Source: Arenibacter nanhaiticus (GTDB lineage: Bacteria > Bacteroidota > Bacteroidia > Flavobacteriales > Flavobacteriaceae). Taken from it: a stretch of 64,000 bases of DNA. The position numbers and the translations under genes are program-made. A model generated the notes under the pieces. That model made no database searches, was not told the origin of the DNA, and saw only the letters and a list, made by a program, of their open reading frames with translations. Below are positions 1 through 7,080 of the stretch, one piece after another (position 1 is the stretch's first letter; each line of letters opens with the position of its first letter). The DNA lies in contig NZ_FQYX01000006.1 in assembly GCF_900141935.1 (NCBI RefSeq), forward strand, positions 113,542 to 177,541, in the 5' to 3' direction.

Positions 1-1142
1 AACAGGCCCAGAAAATAAATCCCAATGCTTTTGTTGCGGCAATAGGGTGCTATGCTCAGTTAAAGCCAGAAGAGTTGGCGGCTGTAGATGGCGTAGATTT
101 GGTGCTGGGAGCCACTGAAAAATTTAAGATCACCGATTATATCAACGACCTGACTAAAAACGATTACGGCGAAGTGCATTCCTGTGAAATTCAGGAAGCC
201 GATTTTTACGTAGGTAGTTATGCCATAGGCGATAGGACCAGGGCTTTTCTAAAAGTTCAGGACGGTTGCGATTATAAGTGTACCTACTGTACCATTCCTT
301 TGGCAAGGGGAATCTCTAGAAGTGATACCTTGCAAAACGTTTTAAATAATGCCGCCGAAATCTCCCAGAAAGGGATTAAGGAAATTGTGCTTACGGGGGT
401 TAATATTGGCGATTATGGAAAAGGGGAGTTCGGTAATAAAAAACACGAACATACATTTCTAGATCTTGTAAAAGCTTTGGATAAGGTAGATGGGATCCAT
501 AGGTTGAGAATTTCTTCTATTGAGCCAAATTTATTGAAAAATGAAACCATAGATTTTGTTGCGCAAAGTAATTCCTTTGTGCCACACTTTCACATACCCC
601 TTCAAAGCGGTAGTGATATTGTCTTAAAAGCTATGCGCAGACGTTATTTGACGGAGCTGTATATCGATAGGGTGAAGAAAATTAAAGAGGTAATGCCGCA
701 TGCTTGTATAGGAGTCGATGTTATTGTTGGTTTTCCTGGAGAAACCGACGAATTGTTTTTAGAAACGTATCATTTTTTAAATGAATTGGACATTTCTTAT
801 TTACACGTCTTTACTTATTCTGAAAGAGATAATACCGTGGCAGCGGACATGGAAGGGGTAGTGCCTCAGAAAGTAAGAAATAAAAGAAGTAAAATGCTTC
901 GCGGCCTATCGGTTAAGAAAAGAAGGGCCTTTTATGAAAGTCAATTAGGGTCTAGAAGAACTGTATTGTACGAAGGCGAGAATAAAGAAGGTTATATTCA
1001 CGGGTTCACGGAAAATTACGTAAAAGTTAAGGCGCCGTGGGATCCAGGGTTGGTAAATACATTGCAGGAAATAGAACTTACAGAGATTGCCGAGGACGGT
1101 TTGGTCCGATTTAAGGTGGTGGAAAAGGCAGTCGTAAATTAA
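1..1142 (+). CDS. mtaB: tRNA (t6A37) methylthiotransferase MtaB, 5'-truncated by the window edge
   Basis: Radical-SAM enzyme that adds a methylthio group to t6A at position 37 of tRNAs reading ANN codons. The reading frame is open from base 3, so the start lies outside the window; a TTG at 75 is internal. The visible part holds the end of the UPF0004 domain (GCYAQ), the radical-SAM cluster motif CDYKCTYC (cysteine codons at 267, 279 and 288), then the SAM barrel (VDVIVGFPGET) and a C-terminal TRAM-like RNA-binding segment. The CxxxCxxC spacing and the SRSDTLQNVL context favour MtaB over MiaB or RimO. It appears to be the last gene of its transcript because a hairpin terminator follows. Confidence 0.9.
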   Translation, partial: QAQKINPNAFVAAIGCYAQLKPEELAAVDGVDLVLGATEKFKITDYINDLTKNDYGEVHSCEIQEADFYVGSYAIGDRTRAFLKVQDGCDYKCTYCTIPLARGISRSDTLQNVLNNAAEISQKGIKEIVLTGVNIGDYGKGEFGNKKHEHTFLDLVKALDKVDGIHRLRISSIEPNLLKNETIDFVAQSNSFVPHFHIPLQSGSDIVLKAMRRRYLTELYIDRVKKIKEVMPHACIGVDVIVGFPGETDELFLETYHFLNELDISYLHVFTYSERDNTVAADMEGVVPQKVRNKRSKMLRGLSVKKRRAFYESQLGSRRTVLYEGENKEGYIHGFTENYVKVKAPWDPGLVNTLQEIELTEIAEDGLVRFKVVEKAVVN

Positions 1143-1190
1143 ATAGTACAATAGCCCGACAACAAAACAAAAGTCGTGCAGAACATATAT

Positions 1191-1229
1191 AAGAGGTTGT
1201 CTAAATTCTGAAGGCAGTCTCTTTTTTTA
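1191..1229 (+). terminator. Rho-independent terminator after mtaB
   Basis: An 11-bp stem, AGAGGTTGTCT against AGGCAGTCTCT, with a few G-U pairs, is followed by a run of seven T. It sits about 50 bases after the mtaB stop. Confidence 0.7.
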
Positions 1230-1293
1230 TTTGGTAAGGTGGTCGATGTTTCGTTTTTATTAAGGGTCGACAAAAATAATAGTCTTCAGGAGA

Positions 1294-1587
1294 TTATATT
1301 CTGATCCCAACAGGAAGCATTTCCTTGTATTGTCTGTTTTTTCTAAGGAATCCTGCTATTTCCGGACTGGTAGGTACTATTCGCAAGTTTTCTTCTTGGA
1401 GGTGGTTTAAAACACATTTAATAAAATCTTCCTTAAATCCTATTTCAGTGATTTCTTCAGGAATAACCAATTTTGTTAAAAAAACTTTGCGTTCTTGGGA
1501 AGAGTATTCAATTTTTGCGAGGTGTCCGTTAATTTCGAACTCGAATTGTCTTAAGAATTCATTATTCTTGATTTCTATATGATTCAT
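1294..1587 (-). CDS. Small GNAT-fold N-acetyltransferase-like protein (YjdJ/Gtf-type)
   Basis: A 97-residue protein matching the short stand-alone acetyltransferase family (PF14542 type). The layout agrees: an N-terminal beta hairpin (NGHLAKIEYSS), a central strand (VFLTKLVIPEE), a helix (DFIKCVLNHLQEENL) and the closing strand (RIVPTSPEIAGFLRKN) that in the family reads KVVPLCPFVAAYIERHPEY. The usual glycine-rich acetyl-CoA loop (RGRGIG in relatives) is replaced by TEIGFKEDF, so cofactor binding may be weak or lost. It is transcribed alone, convergent with mtaB and divergent from the hydrolase gene. Substrate unknown. Confidence 0.7.
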   Translation of the reverse strand: MNHIEIKNNEFLRQFEFEINGHLAKIEYSSQERKVFLTKLVIPEEITEIGFKEDFIKCVLNHLQEENLRIVPTSPEIAGFLRKNRQYKEMLPVGIRI

Positions 1588-1751
1588 ATTCTTTGATTTT
1601 AAATATTGATTAAATTTGGACTAAAGGTTCTCGGGGTTTAATCCAATAAATCATTTTAAAAAAGTAGGTCAAAAATTGCCAGACTGAAAACCAAGGGCAA
1701 AGGTAATGAATAAAAAGGATAATTCCTATTTAAAGACGAGGCTAAATACTT

Positions 1752-2414
1752 ATGGATCAGTATAAAATACATGTTTATTTCATGCCGGGAATGGCGGCCA
1801 ATGCTTCCATTTTTGAAAATATACGCTTGCCCGGGGAAGTATTTGAACTTCATTTTTTGGAATGGAAAATTCCAAAAAAGAACGAAAGTTTAGAAGAGTA
1901 TGCTGTTAGGATGAATACCCTTGTAAAGCATCCCAATGCTGTTTTGGTGGGAGTGTCTTTTGGAGGGATATTGGTTCAGGAAATGGCCAAACATATTGCG
2001 GTGAAAAAAGTGATCATTATCTCAAGTGTAAAACTGGCCTCCGAACTTCCAAGGCGGATGATTTTTGCCAAATACACTAAAGTTCATAAATTGCTGCCGA
2101 CAGGTATGGTGAACAATATTGAGTTAATGGCTAAATATGCCTTTGGCGAAACAGCTACAAAGCGTTTAAAACTTTATCAACAATATTTGTCCGTTCGCGA
2201 TAAATATTACCTAGATTGGTCTATTGATCAAATTGTGAATTGGAAACAGCAGGGATATGACAATAAGGTGGTTCATATCCATGGAGAGAAAGATCCTGTT
2301 TTTCCGATCACATATATTCGCGATTGTGTGAAAGTGAAGAATGGTACGCATACGATGATTATCCATAGGGCAAAATGGTTTAACGAGCACTTGCCAGAAA
2401 TTATATTGCAATAA
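1752..2414 (+). CDS. Alpha/beta hydrolase
   Basis: A 220-residue alpha/beta hydrolase with no signal peptide, so probably cytoplasmic. The nucleophile elbow is GVSFGG with Ser69. The likely acid is Asp181 in HGEKDPVFP and the likely histidine is His200 in NGTHTMI, in the order and spacing expected for the fold. The lid region (about 100-160) is short and helical. The protein resembles small flavobacterial hydrolases with no assigned substrate. The gene lies 139 bases before a lytic transglycosylase gene on the same strand; no functional tie is evident. Confidence 0.8.
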   Translation: MDQYKIHVYFMPGMAANASIFENIRLPGEVFELHFLEWKIPKKNESLEEYAVRMNTLVKHPNAVLVGVSFGGILVQEMAKHIAVKKVIIISSVKLASELPRRMIFAKYTKVHKLLPTGMVNNIELMAKYAFGETATKRLKLYQQYLSVRDKYYLDWSIDQIVNWKQQGYDNKVVHIHGEKDPVFPITYIRDCVKVKNGTHTMIIHRAKWFNEHLPEIILQ

Positions 2415-2552
2415 AAAATGGCTAAATGAGGTTTTTTGAAAAAAAAATCCTTTGTATGGAAAGGGTGATCTATAATAATTATCTTGGAATGGAAAATAAT
2501 TGCCCTAAAAAAGCAAGGAAATAAGAGTAGGACAGACAAACTAAAGAGAGGG

Positions 2553-3521
2553 ATGAAAAAAATGAATTTTATGAAAGCAGTAAAGAATATTTTAATGATT
2601 TTGGGAGTTGTTTTTGTGGGTAGCAGTTTAATATTTGCTGTAAAAAACAACGACGCTTCTGTGTCGACAGAAGTTGTAAAGACTACTAAAAACGATGTAG
2701 AAAAGGAAGGATATCGGATTACGGCCATTGAAATTCCTGAAAATTTAAATTTCTCGGGAGAAGCGGTTCCTTTTGACGATCCTGAAATTATGGAGCGTGT
2801 AGATCGTGAGTTCTTGGTAAATACCTATTGGCAATCCAATGCTGTGCTTTTGATGAAGAGGGCAAACAAGTATTTTCCGATCATAGAGCCTATTTTGGCT
2901 AAAAATGGCATTCCAGACGATTTTAAATATTTGGCAGTGGCCGAGAGTGGGTTGCAGAATGTAGTGTCCCCAGCAGGGGCGAGAGGGTTTTGGCAAATTA
3001 TGCCGGGCACGGCCAAGGATTACGGTTTAGAGGTAAATGCCAATGTGGATGAAAGATACCACATAGAAAAATCAACAGAAGTTGCTTGTGAGTATTTGAA
3101 AAAATCCAAGGAAAAATTTGGGAGTTGGACCCTCGCCGCGGCGGCTTATAATGCCGGACCTGCAGGGATACAACGGTATATGGGAGTACAGCAGGTTGAT
3201 GGCTATTACGATTTGTTGCTTGGGGAGGAAACTGGGCGTTATGTGTTTCGAATCTTGGCAATAAAAGAAATACTTTCCGATCCTGAAAAATACGGGTTTC
3301 ATTTAGATAAGGAAGATATGTATACCAAGGTCCCTACCTTTACTGTAGAGGTATCAGGGCCAGTGGCCAATTTCGCGGATTTTTCTAAGGAATATGGAAT
3401 TAATTATAAGATTCTAAAACGCCATAATCCTTGGCTTAGAGAGCCGCACTTGAACAATGCTTCCAAAAAAAAATACATTCTGGAAATCCCTAAAAAAGGC
3501 TACTATAAGATATCTAATTAA
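2553..3521 (+). CDS. Membrane-associated lytic murein transglycosylase, MltD-like (GH23)
   Basis: Cleaves peptidoglycan glycan strands. The frame opens at a TTG at 2484, but the ATG at 2553 gives a proper N-terminal hydrophobic segment (KNILMILGVVFVGSSLIFAV) and follows a purine-rich stretch, so it is preferred (322 residues). The SLT domain spans about residues 100-215, with catalytic Glu131 in AVAESGL followed by GARGFWQIMPGTA and AAAAYNAGPAGI, the classic GH23 motifs. The C-terminal ~60 residues (NYKILKRHNPWL) look like one LysM-type module. Its stop overlaps the start of the cardiolipin synthase gene by one base (TAATG), so the two are translationally coupled. Confidence 0.88.
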   Translation: MKKMNFMKAVKNILMILGVVFVGSSLIFAVKNNDASVSTEVVKTTKNDVEKEGYRITAIEIPENLNFSGEAVPFDDPEIMERVDREFLVNTYWQSNAVLLMKRANKYFPIIEPILAKNGIPDDFKYLAVAESGLQNVVSPAGARGFWQIMPGTAKDYGLEVNANVDERYHIEKSTEVACEYLKKSKEKFGSWTLAAAAYNAGPAGIQRYMGVQQVDGYYDLLLGEETGRYVFRILAIKEILSDPEKYGFHLDKEDMYTKVPTFTVEVSGPVANFADFSKEYGINYKILKRHNPWLREPHLNNASKKKYILEIPKKGYYKISN

Positions 3522-4981
3522 TGGGGCTATGGAAAGAACATATATGGTCTGTTCTATTAGGAGTTAATTATTTGTTGGTTATTGTTTTTGCTGTGATTAT
3601 TGTTTTGAAAAACAAGAATCCGGTAAAAACCTTATCGTATATTTTTGCCTTGGCCGTCTTGCCTTTTATAGGATTGCTGGTCTATTATTTATTCGGACAG
3701 GATTACAGAAAAAATAAAATTTTTGAGAAAAAATATATCCTAGATAATGAAAGACTTGGGGAATGGGCAACCTCCTTAAGCTTAAGTGAAAGTGAAAAGG
3801 ATAGGTTCGAATCGGAATTTGGCGAAGGTATTTCCAAGATTTATCGTTTGCTTGACAACAATCAAAAGGCTGTACTGACCTTTGATAATAAACTAGAGGT
3901 TCTTTTAAACGGGGAAGAAAAGTTTAAATCTTTAAAGGCCGATCTCAAAAATGCTAAAAAGCATATTCATCTAGAGTATTTTGTGATTTTTGACGATGAG
4001 CTCGGTAGCGAAATCATAGATATTCTCTGTAGCAAAGCTCAAGAAGGGGTGGTGGTTCGTTTAATATACGACGATGTAGGAAGCAATATGTCTTCTAAGA
4101 GCAAAGCAAAGCTCACACAAAACAAAGTGGCTCATTTTCCCTTTTTACCGGTGCTTTTTTCTAATTCTACCTCTAAATTAAACTATAGAGACCATAGGAA
4201 AATTGTGGTTGTCGATGGGGATGTTGGGTATGTAGGCGGAATTAATATGAGTAAGAAATACGACAATTCCTTTGATAATGCCCGCTATTGGAGAGACACG
4301 CACTTGAAAATAACCGGAGGAGCTGTTGGAGCACTTCAGGCTTCCTTTTTGCTGAGCTGGAACTTTGTGTCTAAAGAGGAGATCACTATAAAAAATGGTT
4401 ATTTGCCTCAGGACAAAAATAAATTTCAAAACCCTGTGGCCGTACAAATAGCCGCTAGCGGTCCGGATAGTGATTGGGCTAATATTATGGAAGCTATTTT
4501 TTGTGCCATTAACTCAGCAAAGGAAAAAGTTTTTATAACCTCTCCTTATTTTATGCCTAACGGTGAAATTTTAACCGCATTGTCAACGGCTGCACGTAGT
4601 GGCGTCGATGTCCGTATTCTAATTCCTTACAAATCAGATTCATGGGCGGCCCAATATGCCACGGATTCATATATTGAAGAGTCGCTAAGATCCGGGATTA
4701 AAATTTATAGGTATCGAAAAGGGTTTATACATGCCAAAACCATGGTTATAGATGATTTGTTTTCGAGTATTGGTACCGCAAATCTAGACTATAGGAGCTT
4801 TTCTATCAACTTTGAAATAAACGCTTTGGTGTATAATAGGGAGGTTAATGAACAAATGAGTGTAGTTTTTGTTCAAGACCTAGAAGATAGTGAAGAAATG
4901 ACTCTGGAGCGCTGGGAAAACCGTGGCATAGTTAGAAAGCTTCAAGAGTCGTTTGGGAGACTTTGGGCTCCGTTGCTGTAG
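3521..4981 (+). CDS. cls: Cardiolipin synthase (phospholipase D family)
   Basis: Makes cardiolipin from phosphatidylglycerol at the inner membrane. It has 486 residues, typical for bacterial Cls. Two N-terminal membrane helices (about 10-30 and 37-58) precede two phospholipase-D halves. HKD motif 1 is HRKIVVVDG with His225; HKD motif 2 is HAKTMVID with His404, Lys406 and Asp411. Both are intact. The gene is coupled to the upstream transglycosylase, which pairs peptidoglycan turnover with membrane lipid synthesis. A strong terminator follows. Confidence 0.93.
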   Translation: MGLWKEHIWSVLLGVNYLLVIVFAVIIVLKNKNPVKTLSYIFALAVLPFIGLLVYYLFGQDYRKNKIFEKKYILDNERLGEWATSLSLSESEKDRFESEFGEGISKIYRLLDNNQKAVLTFDNKLEVLLNGEEKFKSLKADLKNAKKHIHLEYFVIFDDELGSEIIDILCSKAQEGVVVRLIYDDVGSNMSSKSKAKLTQNKVAHFPFLPVLFSNSTSKLNYRDHRKIVVVDGDVGYVGGINMSKKYDNSFDNARYWRDTHLKITGGAVGALQASFLLSWNFVSKEEITIKNGYLPQDKNKFQNPVAVQIAASGPDSDWANIMEAIFCAINSAKEKVFITSPYFMPNGEILTALSTAARSGVDVRILIPYKSDSWAAQYATDSYIEESLRSGIKIYRYRKGFIHAKTMVIDDLFSSIGTANLDYRSFSINFEINALVYNREVNEQMSVVFVQDLEDSEEMTLERWENRGIVRKLQESFGRLWAPLL

Positions 4982-5023
4982 GAACGCAATAGTTTATTGA
5001 TGTTGGATTAGGTGAATAAAAAA

Positions 5024-5057
5024 AAGCTCTGGTAAAAGGTTACCGGAGCTTTTTTTA
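5024..5057 (+). terminator. Rho-independent terminator after cls
   Basis: A 12-bp stem, AAGCTCTGGTAA against TTACCGGAGCTT, with a tiny loop and a run of seven T, about 40 bases after the cls stop. Confidence 0.85.
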
Positions 5058-5206
5058 TGTAATAATGAAATGTGCATGGCCGAAAACACGAATGAAGGAA
5101 CGTGAATTGTAAATGACCGTTAAAAAACAATAAATATCGGCTTATGAAAATTGGAATTCTTTTAGAAGTCCCAAGAAAAGGTATTTGTGAAAAAGACCTC
5201 TCTTGC

Positions 5207-5722
5207 TTAAATTTTTTTCAATTGTTGTTGCATCATTTTAATTTGATCAGCCAGCATATTTTGTTTGTCTAATTTCTTGGCCTCGTTTAAAAGCAAGGTA
5301 GCTTCTCTTTTACGGCGCTTTTGCATGGCAATTCCAGCAAGGCTTAATTTCGCCATGGCTACGTCATAATCCATGTTAAGACCCAGTTTTAATGCCTTCT
5401 TAAAGAATTTTTCGGCTTGGGTCAAGTTGGTTTGTGAAAATATAATTCCGTTAAGGTAATTATAGTAGCCGTTTTGTTTTGTCGTAAGTGCTGCGTCTGG
5501 GTTTTTGATTTTATCGAGCCATTTCTTTGTTCCTTCCATGTCCTGCTTGCGCATTTTTAAAAAGGCCAAAAGAATTATTTCATTTCTATAATACAGAAAA
5601 ATAAAAATAGAAGAGAGTAAAAGTAAGAATATTCCATTCCCGATATTGCCTTCTATAAATTGGAATACGGCATAGGCAATAATTAGCCCTGCAACGACTA
5701 GTTTTAAATTTTTGTTGAACAT
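5207..5722 (-). CDS. Small membrane protein with TPR-like cytoplasmic domain
   Basis: A 171-residue protein. Two closely spaced membrane helices occupy residues about 6-22 and 29-47. The rest is helical with TPR-like pairs (YYNYLNGIIF, TQAEKFFKKALKLGL, AKLSLAGIAMQKRRKREATLLLNEAKKL). I do not recognise a named family with confidence; the membrane hairpin recalls DUF2892-type proteins. It begins six bases after the preceding gene on this strand (DUF6263-like), so the two probably form an operon of envelope proteins. Confidence 0.75.
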   Translation of the reverse strand: MFNKNLKLVVAGLIIAYAVFQFIEGNIGNGIFLLLLSSIFIFLYYRNEIILLAFLKMRKQDMEGTKKWLDKIKNPDAALTTKQNGYYNYLNGIIFSQTNLTQAEKFFKKALKLGLNMDYDVAMAKLSLAGIAMQKRRKREATLLLNEAKKLDKQNMLADQIKMMQQQLKKI

Positions 5723-5728
5723 ATTTAC

Positions 5729-6613
5729 TTATAAATTAATTAATTCGTACGTAGTTTTAGAGGTTATTGTGGTAGGGATTTCCTGATCGCTCATTTGTGC
5801 AATGGTCGATGTTCCTGAAGATTTTCCGTTTACTTCCATCTTGACGATAAAACCAGAGGACATATCTGTTTGGACCTTGGTAGTCTGAGTGCCACTTAAT
5901 TTCATGCTGGTGCTCGGGTCCTTTACATCCATGTTTACCTTGGCCTTGCCACTAATATTGGCTCTGTTGTTGGTCACACCAATTAAGGTCCACGTATTGG
6001 AAGAGGTCAATGTACCAGAATAGGTATTTTGCCATTGATCGTGTATTTTTATTTTATTGTTGGGGTAGATATAGGTCATTTGCTTATAGCTGTTCGATAA
6101 TGCTTCCGAACCGAATTCTTTTTGCAAAGACTTTTTCATCATGTTTAAGGAAAATTTGTCTTTTAAGCCAGAGGCCTTGGCCATTTTGCTGACCAAACTA
6201 TCGCCGCCTTGAACCTCTAGAATATTGCCGTTCTTGGCTAAAATTAATTTGATAGGATTGTTAAGGATGGTATGGAAAACCCTGGATTGTATGTCTCCTT
6301 CCTTAATTTGCTTGGCTCTTACGTTCATTAATTCCCCCTGGATGCTCGAAGTCATTTTTAAGTTGAGATCCTTAAAAGTTAGGGAAACCACATAGTTTTT
6401 GTTTTCTTCCCCTAAGACTTTAAATTGCAGGATCCCATCAATGGTATTGGTGATGATGTGTGAGGCTCCGTCCAACTCTTGGGTAATCACCTGTTTTGCC
6501 TGTTGTTTTATAGTGAAAACATCCCCTTTGTCAAGTTGGTACGCAAAAGTAGTTTGTCCAAATAGTGTTGCGTTGAACAAGGTTAAAAATAATAAAATAA
6601 GGGAGCACTTCAT
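5729..6613 (-). CDS. Secreted DUF6263-like protein
   Basis: A 294-residue protein that begins with a signal peptide (KCSLILLFLTLFNATLFGQ) when the ATG at 6613 is used. An upstream ATG at 6646 is in frame, but it overlaps a promoter-like box (TACTTTTG on this strand at 6644-6651), so the later start is preferred. The mature part is beta-rich, with repeated strand patterns and conserved stretches such as FTIKQQAKQVI and NKIKIHDQWQNTY that match the flavobacterial DUF6263 family. No catalytic motif is visible. Likely periplasmic or surface located; function unknown. Followed closely by the TPR-like membrane protein gene. Confidence 0.78.
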   Translation of the reverse strand: MKCSLILLFLTLFNATLFGQTTFAYQLDKGDVFTIKQQAKQVITQELDGASHIITNTIDGILQFKVLGEENKNYVVSLTFKDLNLKMTSSIQGELMNVRAKQIKEGDIQSRVFHTILNNPIKLILAKNGNILEVQGGDSLVSKMAKASGLKDKFSLNMMKKSLQKEFGSEALSNSYKQMTYIYPNNKIKIHDQWQNTYSGTLTSSNTWTLIGVTNNRANISGKAKVNMDVKDPSTSMKLSGTQTTKVQTDMSSGFIVKMEVNGKSSGTSTIAQMSDQEIPTTITSKTTYELINL

Positions 6614-6710
6614 GTAATTGTCGAGATTCGGTTTAAACCGATGCAAAAGTAATAAAAACCTAGCGGTCGGCAGTCGAGCTGTTCTAAAAAAAATATTTTT
6701 TTAATTACAT

Positions 6711-6740
6711 TTGCCAAAGCAAAAACTCTTTGTATATTTG
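6711..6740 (+). promoter_or_regulatory. Bacteroidota-type promoter for rpmH
   Basis: The -33 element TTG at 6711 is separated by exactly 19 bases from the -7 element TATATTTG at 6733-6740, matching the TTG/TAnnTTTG consensus. Transcription should begin about 6747, leaving a leader of about 70 bases before rpmH. Confidence 0.8.
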
Positions 6741-6818
6741 CACCCGGAATTTGTTGGGACAAGCAAATTCAGAATGATTGTAAAAAGTAATTTAAGGAGA
6801 CTATAAAAATACGCTACG

Positions 6819-6980
6819 ATGAGCAAAAGAACATTTCAACCATCTAAGAGAAAGAGAAAAAACAAACATGGTTTCAGAGAACGTATGGCTACTGCTAATG
6901 GTAGGAAAGTTCTAGCTAGAAGAAGAGCTAAGGGAAGAAAGAAATTATCGGTCTCCTCTGAACTGAAGCATAAGAAATAA
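6819..6980 (+). CDS. rpmH: 50S ribosomal protein L34
   Basis: A 53-residue, very basic ribosomal protein. It begins [19 protein letters not shown] and contains the L34 signature [24 protein letters not shown]. The C-terminus is extended slightly ([10 protein letters not shown]), as is usual in Bacteroidota. It has its own promoter upstream and a terminator downstream, so it is a single-gene unit. In many bacteria rpmH is followed by rnpA, but here the next gene is carB. Confidence 0.96.
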   Translation: MSKRTFQPSKRKRKNKHGFRERMATANGRKVLARRRAKGRKKLSVSSELKHKK

Positions 6981-7008
6981 TGTCGACATTATTTTTGTTT
7001 AAAATATT

Positions 7009-7044
7009 AAGGTGTTACTTTTTTTAGAGTAGCACCTTTTTTTT
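7009..7044 (+). terminator. Terminator between rpmH and carB
   Basis: AAGGTGTTACT pairs with AGTAGCACCTT (one G-U pair) and is followed by eight T. It separates rpmH from carB, although it lies only about 40 bases before the carB start and could also act as an attenuator. Confidence 0.75.
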
Positions 7045-7080
7045 GCCCAATTCGCTTTTATATTTAAACACTTATTAAAA

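Noticed and set aside
2273..2728. A 151-codon hydrophobic frame on the minus strand
   Set aside because: It spans two plus-strand genes and the gap between them; the hydrophobic look comes from reading AT-rich antisense DNA.
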